Source: JBARCX01 sp049794535 | Lineage (GTDB): Bacteria > Pseudomonadota > Gammaproteobacteria > Xanthomonadales > Rhodanobacteraceae | Length of the DNA stretch: 11,246 nucleotides | Assembly: GCA_049794535.1 (NCBI GenBank) | Contig: JBARCX010000148.1 | Coordinates: 1 to 11,246 of the forward strand | Reading direction: 5' to 3' | In this document: piece after piece, positions 1-6,558 of the stretch | How the letters are laid out: every line of letters starts with the position of its first letter | How positions within the stretch are numbered: position 1 is the stretch's first letter | Notes under the pieces: model-generated | What the model saw: the letters and a program-made list of their open reading frames with translations, nothing else | Database searches by the model: none | Told to the model about the DNA's origin: nothing | Translations under genes and position numbers: made by a program

Positions 1-62
1 ATTCGTCTCTAACATGCCGCAGCAATCATGCCGTGGCTTACATCTGAAGGATAAGATAGACA

Positions 63-476
63 ATGAGTAAGCTTATCTTCGTCAACCTGCCGGTTACCGA
101 TCTAAAACGATCAAAAGGGTTCTACGAGGCCGTTGGCGCGGTCAACAATCCCGGATTTAGTGACGATACCGCAGTGTGCATGGTGTTCTCCGATACGATT
201 CACGCGATGCTGCTCACACATGACAAATGGCGCCAATTCACGAGCAAACGAATCGTCGATGCGCACGTAGATGCGCAGGTGCTGCTGTGCCTGTCAGCGG
301 ATAGTCGTGAGCAGGTCTCCATCCTGGTCGACAAGGCACGCGACGCTGGCGGCAAGGCTGATCCCATACCTGTCCAGGACTACGGCTTCATGTACGGCCG
401 CAGTTTCGAGGATCCGGATGGGCACATTTGGGAATTGATGTGGATGGACCCCAACGCCGCCCCGCCGCACGGCTGA
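63..476 (+). CDS. VOC-family (glyoxalase/bleomycin-resistance fold) protein, COG3607-like
   Basis: This is a 137-residue cytosolic protein of the vicinal oxygen chelate fold. The start FVNLPVTDLKRSKGFYEAVG (residues 6-25) is the usual first beta-strand and helix of these proteins. The pattern SFEDPDGHIWELMWMD (114-129) is the usual last strand, and its Glu124 is a likely metal ligand. The overall pattern, including ACMVFSDTIHAMLLTH-like strands and LSADSREQV, matches what I remember of proteins annotated as predicted lactoylglutathione lyases (COG3607). True glyoxalase I activity is not shown, and the substrate is unknown. The length is normal for a single-domain member. A GAAGGA ribosome-binding site at 46-51 lies 11 nt before the ATG. 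It appears monocistronic: a tRNA-like remnant and a strong terminator follow within 85 nt. If that remnant marks an integration boundary, this gene would be on the element side. Fold is confident; reaction is not. Confidence 0.9.
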   Translation: MSKLIFVNLPVTDLKRSKGFYEAVGAVNNPGFSDDTAVCMVFSDTIHAMLLTHDKWRQFTSKRIVDAHVDAQVLLCLSADSREQVSILVDKARDAGGKADPIPVQDYGFMYGRSFEDPDGHIWELMWMDPNAAPPHG

Positions 477-496
477 GTATTCGTCGTCGCGTGCGC

Positions 497-522
497 CGGT
501 TCGATTCCGATCTGCGCCTCCA
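497..522 (+). other. tRNA 3'-end remnant (tRNA-Cys-like), candidate attachment site
   Basis: Seen: a T-loop TTCGATT (500-506) flanked by CGG and CCG, then an acceptor-like strand CTGCGCC (512-518), T at the discriminator position (519) and an encoded CCA (520-522). All have the spacing of a tRNA 3' end. No D-arm, anticodon arm or matching 5' acceptor strand (GGCGCAG) lies within the preceding 75 nt, which are the end of the VOC gene, so this is not a complete tRNA. Discriminator T together with a GCGCC acceptor fits bacterial tRNA-Cys best (tRNA-Gly also has T there). The outer T-stem is imperfect (C-A and G-T), as expected if the upstream side was replaced. Tyrosine integrases often recombine in the T-arm/3' end and leave such a displaced copy. 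Similarity may extend upstream to about 488. No integrase is in the window. Chance resemblance is the alternative. Confidence 0.55.
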
Positions 523-531
523 CGGCGATCT

Positions 532-560
532 AAAAAAGCGGCCCATAGGCCGCTTTTTTT
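532..560 (+). terminator. Strong intrinsic terminator, potentially bidirectional
   Basis: A perfect 12-bp stem runs AAAAAAGCGGCC (532-543), loop CATA, GGCCGCTTTTTT (548-559), with one further T at 560. The GC core with a T run on the + strand and an A run before it makes it a textbook Rho-independent terminator, and it could work in both directions. It lies 55 nt after the VOC stop codon and only 9 nt after the CCA of the tRNA-like remnant. The second spacing suggests it was originally the terminator of that tRNA. It insulates the downstream efflux operon. Confidence 0.92.
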
Positions 561-624
561 ATGCGAAATCTTGTGCGTCAAACGCGAAACGTACCACTCG
601 CAATCCTCCGGATAAGCATTGGCT

Positions 625-648
625 GCACTCACTTTGCAAAGTGAGTGC
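625..648. promoter_or_regulatory. Perfect 24-bp palindrome, likely repressor operator of the efflux operon
   Basis: GCACTCACTTTG (625-636) is followed immediately by its exact reverse complement (637-648). There is no loop and no T tract, so a protein-binding operator is far more likely than an RNA hairpin or terminator. The size and the AGTGAGT half-sites suit a dimeric (or pair of dimers) TetR-type or similar helix-turn-helix repressor, the usual controllers of RND pumps. It lies 107 nt before the annotated ATG of the outer-membrane component and after the terminator, so it sits in the operon's promoter region. No clear -35/-10 pair could be assigned around it. No regulator gene occurs in the window, so the binding protein would be encoded elsewhere. 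Confidence 0.72.
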
Positions 649-740
649 TAAGCCTGATCCGTTAGCCTCTATCCCATTGGATTTGAGGTCGGAGAAATCC
701 CTGGTGCGCTCGGCCATATTGCTGTTTCGTTACGCTACGC

Positions 741-760
741 CCTCATGCAAGCGCATGAGG
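741..760 (+). promoter_or_regulatory. Hairpin enclosing the start codon of the outer-membrane factor gene
   Basis: CCTCATGC (741-748), loop AAGC, GCATGAGG (753-760) form a perfect 8-bp stem with a 4-nt loop. The ATG chosen as start (755-757) lies in the 3' arm, and a purine-rich GAGGAGGAG begins at 757, inside and just after the start. In mRNA this would bury the start codon. It may be a translational control element, a second small operator, or a hint that initiation uses another codon. Confidence 0.4.
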
Positions 761-2173
761 AGGAGCCGCGCGCTGGGCATTGGCATGCTTGTCGCGGGCA
801 TTGCGCTTGCCGGCTGTTCTACCTATGCACCGGCACCGCTGGGCGATGGGCGTGGCACGACGGATCTGGTGCATTTCACCGTACCCGCATCGTCGATGCC
901 GACGCGGGATCTGGCAGCGCATCGCTTTGATCCTTCGGATGGGCTCGACGTCACTGAGGTGGCGATGTTGGCGGTGGCCAACAATCCCGATTTGAAGGTG
1001 AAGCGCGACGCGCTAGGTGTGGCTCAGGCACAGGCGTTTGCCGCCGGGCTGTTGCCCGACCCACAGCTGGGTTTATCGCGAGACCTGCCTAGCGGCAACG
1101 CACCCACCGAGCCGGGCATCGTGACCACCAGCGCTTTCAGCCTCGGCTTGAATTACGACATTGGCGCGCTGTTGACGCACTCGGCCACGTTGGGCGCGGC
1201 CCGAAGCACACGCGATCAGGTGCGTCTGGATTTGCTGTGGGCGGAGTGGCAGACGATCGCGCAGGCGCGACTTTTATTCGGCCAGGTATTGGCTACGCGT
1301 AGCCAGGAGCAGCGGCTGTCGCGTGAGGTTGCCGCGTTGGCGCCGTTCGATCACCAGGTGCAGATGGCGTTGAGTGCGGGCAACCTGACCTTTGACCAGG
1401 CGTCGGCCGGTCTCAATGCGGTTTCTGATGTGCGCCGTCAGTCGGCAGAAGCCAGTCGTCAACGCAATCAGGCCGAACACGATCTGCGTTTATTGTTGGG
1501 CCTGGCCCCGCAAGTACCGTTGGATCTGATCGGTACGCCTTACGACAGCACGACGCAGCCCACGGAAGTGCAGTTACAGCAGGCGTTGGATGAACTGCCC
1601 GCGCGTCGTCCCGATTTGCTCGCGTTGAAGGCTGGTTATGCAGCACAGGAAGCGACACTGCGCGTAGCGGTCATCGCACAGTTTCCTGCAATCAATGTGG
1701 GCTTTACGCGAGCACGCGATAACAGCGACGTCTACACCAACGGTTTCAATATCGGCATCACGCTGCCGCTGTTCAATCGCAACCGCGGCAACATTGCTAT
1801 CGAGAAGGCGACCCGCCAACAGCTGCATGATGATTACGATGCGCGCCTGCTCGGCACGCGCAGCGACATGCTCCAGTTACAGCAGGATCTGGCCTCATTC
1901 CAGACACAGGTTGTCGCGTTGACTGAACACACACATCAGCTCGATGTTGCCAGTGCAGCTGGTGAGCGTGCCTGGCAGGCCAACCTAATGGACTGGCCAA
2001 CCTACCTGAGCATTCGCAGCAATGCGTTGAGTGCCGATCTCGAATTGATAACGTTACAGCAGGAGCAGGCCACGCAAGCGATTGCGCTGGAAACCCTGCT
2101 CGGTGGCGACTGGACGGATCGCGCGCTGTCGGCTTCTTCTTCTCATCACCTCACTTCAAAACAACAGCCATGA
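755..2173 (+). CDS. TolC-family outer-membrane efflux lipoprotein (OMF) of a tripartite RND system
   Basis: This 472-residue protein would form the outer-membrane channel and periplasmic tunnel for the adaptor and pump encoded next. The N-terminus MRRSRALGIG + MLVAGIALAGC is a lipoprotein signal with lipobox LAGC, lipidated at Cys21. The rest is two outer-membrane efflux (OEP) repeats, about residues 60-240 and 265-460. They are helix-rich, with beta segments such as SAFSLGLNYDIGAL and GFNIGITLPLFNRNRGN typical of the CusC/CzcC/NodT group. The reading frame stays open back to 428, but that stretch crosses the tRNA remnant and terminator and encodes no signal-like sequence. ATG 755 gives a compact basic n-region, but its ribosome-binding site is poor. 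GTG 704 has GGAG (691-694) at good spacing and would add 17 residues. Its stop overlaps the next start (ATGA, 2170-2173). The substrate is unknown. Confidence 0.9.
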   Translation: MRRSRALGIGMLVAGIALAGCSTYAPAPLGDGRGTTDLVHFTVPASSMPTRDLAAHRFDPSDGLDVTEVAMLAVANNPDLKVKRDALGVAQAQAFAAGLLPDPQLGLSRDLPSGNAPTEPGIVTTSAFSLGLNYDIGALLTHSATLGAARSTRDQVRLDLLWAEWQTIAQARLLFGQVLATRSQEQRLSREVAALAPFDHQVQMALSAGNLTFDQASAGLNAVSDVRRQSAEASRQRNQAEHDLRLLLGLAPQVPLDLIGTPYDSTTQPTEVQLQQALDELPARRPDLLALKAGYAAQEATLRVAVIAQFPAINVGFTRARDNSDVYTNGFNIGITLPLFNRNRGNIAIEKATRQQLHDDYDARLLGTRSDMLQLQQDLASFQTQVVALTEHTHQLDVASAAGERAWQANLMDWPTYLSIRSNALSADLELITLQQEQATQAIALETLLGGDWTDRALSASSSHHLTSKQQP

Positions 2174-3246
2174 ACCTGCATTTTTTCAGATCGGCTACGG
2201 TAATTTTGGCTGTCGGCCTCATCGCTGGCTGCAGTAAAGGCGGTGCGGATTCGGCTGAGTCAGCTGACTCGGCGGATAGCGTGAAGTCCGTTGTCACGGT
2301 GACGACCATCAAGCCAGTGCAGCGTGGCTTCCATGATTCGATTGAGGCGTTTGGTACAGCGCAGGCGGACGCACGTCACGCGCGTAGCCTGAACCTGGCG
2401 CATGGTGGCGAAGTCGTCGCGATGTTGGTGACGGAAGGGCAGCCCGTGCATGCGGGTGATCCCTTGCTGAAGATCGCTACTGATCCGGCCACGCGTAGTG
2501 CTTACGTGCAGGCGCAGAGCGCGTTGACCCTGGCACATGGCGAGTTGGCGCGTGTGACGCAACTCGCTGCACAGCATCTGGCGACACAGTCGCAGGTAGC
2601 TGCTGCAGACAAGGCGATGATCGATGCTCAAGCGGGACTACAAGCGCAACAAGCGTTGGGTGGTGCTGTTGCGGAAGAATCGGTGACTGCACCGGATGAC
2701 GGTGTGGTGACCCATTTACAGGTAACGTTGGGTGAGCGAGTGCAGGCGAATGCCCCTTTGCTTGATTTCACACCATTCAAGGGACTGATTGCTCAGCTCG
2801 GCGTGCAGCCCGATCAGGTCGTGCAAATCAAGCCAGGCATGGGGGTGTCACTGCGTGCCGTCTATGGTGACGTAGCGGCAGCGCAGGGCCATGTGATCAT
2901 GCTGGGTCATGCCGTCGATTCACAAACGCATCTGTTGCCAGTGCAAGTCAGTATTCCCGTCACGTTGGCAGCGCAGTTGGTGAATGGCACCGCGCTCGAT
3001 GCGCAGATCCAGACGGCTGACTACACCGCCTGGGCGCTACCACGCTTAGCACTGCGACACGACGATGATGGCGATTATCTGTTTCAGCTCGATCACGGCA
3101 AAGCCAAGCGTGTGAACGTGAAAATACGCGCACCGGATGGCGATACCGTTGGTGTGGAGGGTTCGCTCGATGCCGCGCTGCCCGTGATCGTGCTGGGCGC
3201 CTACGAGCTGGACGATGGCATGGCCGTACGCGAGCAAGGTCAATGA
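2170..3246 (+). CDS. RND periplasmic adaptor (membrane fusion protein) lipoprotein
   Basis: This 358-residue adaptor links the inner-membrane pump to the outer-membrane channel. Residues 1-21 are a lipoprotein signal ending in IAGC (Cys21 lipidated, anchoring it to the inner membrane). A low-complexity Ala/Asp/Ser linker follows (about 26-39, SAD-type repeats). The first lipoyl half-motif is around 72-103 (HGGEVVAMLVTEGQPVHAGDPLLKI, seen here in two parts as GGEVVAML and TEGQPVHAGDPLL). A short alpha-helical hairpin spans about 105-163, and the second lipoyl half about 170-200 (VTAPDDGVVTHLQVTLGERV). Beta-barrel and membrane-proximal domains follow. It is at the short end for adaptors. It overlaps the genes on both sides by ATGA (2170-2173 and 3243-3246), implying translational coupling and equal expression. 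No metal-binding N-terminal extension of the CusB type is seen. Confidence 0.93.
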   Translation: MNLHFFRSATVILAVGLIAGCSKGGADSAESADSADSVKSVVTVTTIKPVQRGFHDSIEAFGTAQADARHARSLNLAHGGEVVAMLVTEGQPVHAGDPLLKIATDPATRSAYVQAQSALTLAHGELARVTQLAAQHLATQSQVAAADKAMIDAQAGLQAQQALGGAVAEESVTAPDDGVVTHLQVTLGERVQANAPLLDFTPFKGLIAQLGVQPDQVVQIKPGMGVSLRAVYGDVAAAQGHVIMLGHAVDSQTHLLPVQVSIPVTLAAQLVNGTALDAQIQTADYTAWALPRLALRHDDDGDYLFQLDHGKAKRVNVKIRAPDGDTVGVEGSLDAALPVIVLGAYELDDGMAVREQGQ

Positions 3247-6200
3247 AGGTGATGCCATGGATGCGTGAACATCGACGTTCACTGTTGTTCCTCGCGCTGA
3301 TGCTGATGTTGGGCGGGTTGGTCAGCGCGTTCCGGATGCCGGTCTCGCTGTTCCCCGATGTGGCATTTCCGCGGGTGCAGGTGATGCTGGATGCGGGTGA
3401 TCGTCCGGCAGACCAGATGGCGATACAGGTGACCACGCCGGTGGAGGAGGCGATTCGCCTGGTACGTGGCGTGCGTGATGTGCGCTCTACCACCAGTCGC
3501 GGCAGTGCAGACATCGAAGTGAGTTTCGATTGGGGTGCGGACATGAGTCGCGCACTGCTCGACGTGAATGCTGCGGCTGGTCAGATCCTGCCGGAGTTAC
3601 CACCCGGTACGCAGCTGGAATCGCGGCGGATGGATCCGACCACGTTCCCGATTCTCGCCTACAGCCTGCGATCGGATGTGCTTAGCCCCACTCAGTTGCA
3701 CGACCTGGCCGAGTACCAGCTGCGTCCGCTGTTGTCAGGGGTGAATGGCGTAGCACGGGTCGATGTGCAAGGCGGTGCGACGGGTGAGTTTCACGTGGAT
3801 GTCGACGCGGGCAAGCTGCGCGCGCAAGGCCTGAGCCTGGATGATGTCAACCACGCGGTAACCGCCGCAGCCACCATTGATGCGCTGGGCCGTTTACAAG
3901 ATCACTACAAACTCTATCTGCTGCTGGCGAACAATCAGCCAGATACACCCCAGGCACTGCGCAACATTGTTTTGCGGGCAGGCACGAGCGGCATGGTGCG
4001 TCTGGGTGACGTGGCCACGGTGACGCTGGGCGAAGCACCGCAATGGGTACGCGTGAATGCCGACGGTCAGGATGCCGTGCTGCTGCAGGTGTATCAGCAA
4101 CCTGCCGGCAATAGCGTGCAGATCGCTAACGATGTGAAGCAGCGACTGACGGATTACAAACTACCGAGCGGTGTACGCATCGCCAACTGGTATGACCAGA
4201 CCGAGCTGGTGAAAGGAGCTGCCGCAAGCGTGCGCGACGCCATCCTGATCGGCATCGTGCTGGCCGGGCTGGTGTTGTTCGTGTTCTTGCGCAATGGGCG
4301 AGTCATTGTGGTGGCGATGATCGTGGTGCCGGCTGTACTGGCGATCACCATGCTGCTGCTCTACGCGCTCGGTATGAGCTTCAACATGATGACGCTGGGC
4401 GGTATGGCCGCGGCGGTCGGGCTGATCATCGACGACGTGATCGTAATGCTGGAGCACATCATGCGTCGCCTGCGCGACGGTACCGGCGACGTATCCAGGC
4501 GCATATCCGGTGCAGCATGGGAATTCACTCGACCTTTGACAGGGTCTAGCGCTGCGACAGTGGTGATCTTTCTGCCGCTGGCGTTTCTGTCTGGCGTCAC
4601 CGGGGCGTTTTTCAAGGCGCTCTCGCTGACGATGGCCGGTGCGCTGGTGATTTCTTACTTGCTCACCTGGGTAGCGGTACCGCTGTTGGCCGAATGGCTG
4701 ATCGACGAGCGTCATGCGGTCGAGCACCCGCCAGGGCGTTTTTCGCAACGCCTGTTGGCCGGGTACGAACGCACACTCGGTGTGCTGCTGAGGCGTCCGG
4801 CGTGGTTGCTGGTTGGCATCGTGCCGTTGCTGCTCGCCGGCGGGCTGGCATATCAGCAGGTGGGTACCGGGTTTATGCCGAAGATGGACGAGGGCGGCTT
4901 CATTCTCGATTACCTCTCTGAGCCGGGTACCTCGTTGACCGAGACGAACCGATTGCTCAATCAGGTCGAGGGGATCATTCGTGCTAACCCCTATGTTGCT
5001 ACTTACTCGCGGCGTACGGGATTACAACTCGGCGGCGGTCTTACCGAGGCAAACCAGGGCGACTTCTTCATTCGTCTTAAGGATGGTGCGCGACCCGATG
5101 CTGAGGAGGTGATGGAACAGATCCGCAGCCAAGTCGAGGCCAAGGTGCCGGGACTGGATATCGAGCTGGCACAGCTGATGGAGGATCTGATTGGCGATCT
5201 CACTGAGGTGCCACAGCCGATCGAGGTGAAGCTGTATTCGGATGACCCGCAACAGCTCTCCGATACGGCGAAGAAAATTGCCGCAGTGATCGGCAAAGTC
5301 GGCGGTGTGGTCGATGTGCTCAATGGCATCAATCCGGCCGGCGATGCATTGAAGATACAAGTCGACCCGATCAAGGCTGCCCTAGTTGGGCTCGATCCGG
5401 CTGCGGTGGTGCAACAGGTGAATATGGCGATGGCGGGCAGTGTCGTGGCGGAACTCCCGCAAGGGCCGAAGATGGTGGGTGTGCGTGTGTGGCTGCCAAC
5501 GTCATCGCGTGCGCGTACCGAACAACTCGAAGCTTTGCCGATTCGCGCGACCGATGGCCACGTGATGCTGTTGTCGCAACTGGCAACGATTTCCGCTGAG
5601 CAAGGCCAGCCGGAGATCAATCACGATAATCTCAAGCGGATGGTGGCCGTAACGGCACGTATCAGCGGCCGCGATATGGGTTCCACCATTGCCGACGTGA
5701 AGCAGGCGCTGTCGCATCCTGGCTTGTTGCCGGGCGGGATGTATTACGAACTCGGCGGTTTGTACGCGCAGCAGCAACAGGCGTTTCGCGACCTCACCAT
5801 CGTGATGTTGGCCGCCATCGCATTGGTATTTACCTTGCTGTTGTTTCTCTACGAAAGTTTCCGCGTGGCGCTGGCCATTCTTGCCGCACCGTTGCTGGCG
5901 CTGTCAGCGGTATTCATCGGGCTGTGGATCACCGGCATCGAATTAAACATCTCGGCGATGATGGGCATGACGATGATCGTGGGTATCGTCACCGAACTGG
6001 CCATCTTCTATTTCTCGGAAATGACCGACGCGGTGCGCACCATGCCGTTGGTCGAGGCGATGCAATACGCCGGCCATCACCGCATGCGTCCGATTTTGAT
6101 GTCGAGCATCGCAGCGATTCTTACGCTGTTACCACTGGCGCTGGCGATCGGGCAGGGTTCGCAAATGCAACAGCCGCTAGCGGTAGCGATCATTGCCGGC

Positions 6201-6284
6201 ATGTTGGTGCAGGTGCCGTTGGTGTTGCTGGTGATGCCGGCCCTGTACGCGTGGTTGATGCGACGACGCAAGCAAGCGGAGTAA
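3243..6284 (+). CDS. Efflux RND transporter permease (inner-membrane pump)
   Basis: This 1013-residue proton-driven pump has the RND layout: TM1 about 13-30, a large periplasmic loop to about 330, TM2-TM6 about 332-480, TM7 about 520-540, a second loop containing MPKMDEGG (545-552) and PGTSLTET, then TM8-TM12 about 851-1005. TM4 has GLIIDDVIVMLEH with Asp397-Asp398, matching AcrB Asp407/408 and unlike the single Asp of metal pumps such as CusA. In TM10 the segment GIVTELAIFYFSE places Glu918 where AcrB has Lys940, a striking change in the proton-relay site. The gene order (channel, adaptor, pump) and the MDEGG segment recall CusA/CzcA systems, yet the paired Asp recalls drug pumps. It therefore seems to be an intermediate, poorly characterised RND clade and I do not name a substrate. 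A short AAGG at 3236-3239 precedes the coupled start. Length is near the usual 1020-1050. Confidence 0.95.
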   Translation: MKVMPWMREHRRSLLFLALMLMLGGLVSAFRMPVSLFPDVAFPRVQVMLDAGDRPADQMAIQVTTPVEEAIRLVRGVRDVRSTTSRGSADIEVSFDWGADMSRALLDVNAAAGQILPELPPGTQLESRRMDPTTFPILAYSLRSDVLSPTQLHDLAEYQLRPLLSGVNGVARVDVQGGATGEFHVDVDAGKLRAQGLSLDDVNHAVTAAATIDALGRLQDHYKLYLLLANNQPDTPQALRNIVLRAGTSGMVRLGDVATVTLGEAPQWVRVNADGQDAVLLQVYQQPAGNSVQIANDVKQRLTDYKLPSGVRIANWYDQTELVKGAAASVRDAILIGIVLAGLVLFVFLRNGRVIVVAMIVVPAVLAITMLLLYALGMSFNMMTLGGMAAAVGLIIDDVIVMLEHIMRRLRDGTGDVSRRISGAAWEFTRPLTGSSAATVVIFLPLAFLSGVTGAFFKALSLTMAGALVISYLLTWVAVPLLAEWLIDERHAVEHPPGRFSQRLLAGYERTLGVLLRRPAWLLVGIVPLLLAGGLAYQQVGTGFMPKMDEGGFILDYLSEPGTSLTETNRLLNQVEGIIRANPYVATYSRRTGLQLGGGLTEANQGDFFIRLKDGARPDAEEVMEQIRSQVEAKVPGLDIELAQLMEDLIGDLTEVPQPIEVKLYSDDPQQLSDTAKKIAAVIGKVGGVVDVLNGINPAGDALKIQVDPIKAALVGLDPAAVVQQVNMAMAGSVVAELPQGPKMVGVRVWLPTSSRARTEQLEALPIRATDGHVMLLSQLATISAEQGQPEINHDNLKRMVAVTARISGRDMGSTIADVKQALSHPGLLPGGMYYELGGLYAQQQQAFRDLTIVMLAAIALVFTLLLFLYESFRVALAILAAPLLALSAVFIGLWITGIELNISAMMGMTMIVGIVTELAIFYFSEMTDAVRTMPLVEAMQYAGHHRMRPILMSSIAAILTLLPLALAIGQGSQMQQPLAVAIIAGMLVQVPLVLLVMPALYAWLMRRRKQAE

Positions 6285-6294
6285 TCGCGCAAGG

Positions 6295-6340
6295 TTTTCC
6301 ACAGCGATTGTGTACGTAGCTGGGAAAAGCCTGTGGATAA
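6295..6340. promoter_or_regulatory. Inverted pair of DnaA-box-like 9-mers
   Basis: TGTGGATAA (6332-6340) is an exact complement-strand match to the E. coli DnaA box TTATCCACA. TTTTCCACA (6295-6303) on the + strand matches at eight of nine positions. They face each other 28 nt apart, just after the RND stop codon. The left box can also pair with CTGGGAAAA (6320-6328) in a bulged hairpin, but there is no T tract, so it is not a convincing terminator. No replication genes or AT-rich unwinding region are nearby, so an origin is not supported. A DnaA-titration site or chance are the readings. Confidence 0.35.
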
Positions 6341-6398
6341 ATACGCTATGTGTTTGAGTACAAAGAAGGTGCGTACAGCGTGCGCAAGAAATGCTCAG

Positions 6399-6488
6399 GT
6401 AGGCTGGGATGAGCCTGCGGACCCCAACGTTGGGATACACCTTGATGTTGGGTATCCCCGGATCAAGTCCGGGGCCCACCCAACCTAT
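6399..6488. repeat. REP/MITE-like palindromic intergenic element
   Basis: An element of about 90 bp is bounded by the imperfect inverted repeat TAGGCTGGG (6400-6408) and CCCAACCTA (6479-6487). Inside are a perfect 12-bp palindrome CCCAACGTTGGG (6423-6434) and a hairpin CCCCGGA-TCAAG-TCCGGGG (6456-6474), which TTGGGT/ACCCAA arms extend outward. GTTGGGATAC and GTTGGGTATC are near-direct repeats, so it may be a composite of two units. The GTAG head (6399-6402) is like the GTAG class of REP sequences known from Stenotrophomonas and relatives. Similar arms are, from memory, common between genes in this group. It sits between convergent genes, a usual REP position, where it may shield mRNA 3' ends. 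Confidence 0.7.
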
Positions 6489-6533
6489 GCAGCGAGTCAT
6501 ACCGATGCTGTACGCATGGCCGGCGCGAAGGAG

Positions 6534-6558
6534 GGATCAGCCTGCGTCAGGCTGATCC
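6534..6558 (-). terminator. Hairpin spanning the antiporter stop codon, possible weak terminator
   Basis: GGATCAGCCTG (6534-6544), a 3-nt loop and CAGGCTGATCC (6548-6558) form a perfect 11-bp stem. On the minus strand it encodes the last residues and stop of the antiporter, so the hairpin is inside the gene's end. The following minus-strand sequence has no real T run, so efficiency as an intrinsic terminator is doubtful. mRNA 3'-end protection is as likely. It is the only strong stem at the end of this transcript besides the REP-like element. Confidence 0.45.

Noticed and set aside
448..522. A complete tRNA ending at the CCA at 520-522
   Set aside because: No D-arm, anticodon stem-loop or 5' acceptor strand can be found in the 76 nt before the CCA; only the 3' third is tRNA-like.
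294..632. Minus-strand 112-codon frame over the VOC 3' end
   Set aside because: Shadow of the VOC gene that runs through the terminator and tRNA remnant; no start signal or recognisable domain.
428..754. N-terminal extension of the outer-membrane factor back to ATG 428
   Set aside because: This part of the frame overlaps the VOC gene end, the tRNA-like remnant, a terminator and the palindrome, and puts a lipoprotein signal peptide in mid-protein.
3243..6284. Assigning the pump as a CusA/CzcA heavy-metal exporter
   Set aside because: The gene order and MDEGG segment fit, but TM4 has an Asp pair as in drug pumps, and no methionine-rich metal path or CusF/CusB-type metal-binding extension is evident.
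6285..6360. A replication origin based on the DnaA-like boxes
   Set aside because: Only two boxes, no AT-rich unwinding region, and no dnaA, dnaN, gidA or plasmid replication genes nearby.
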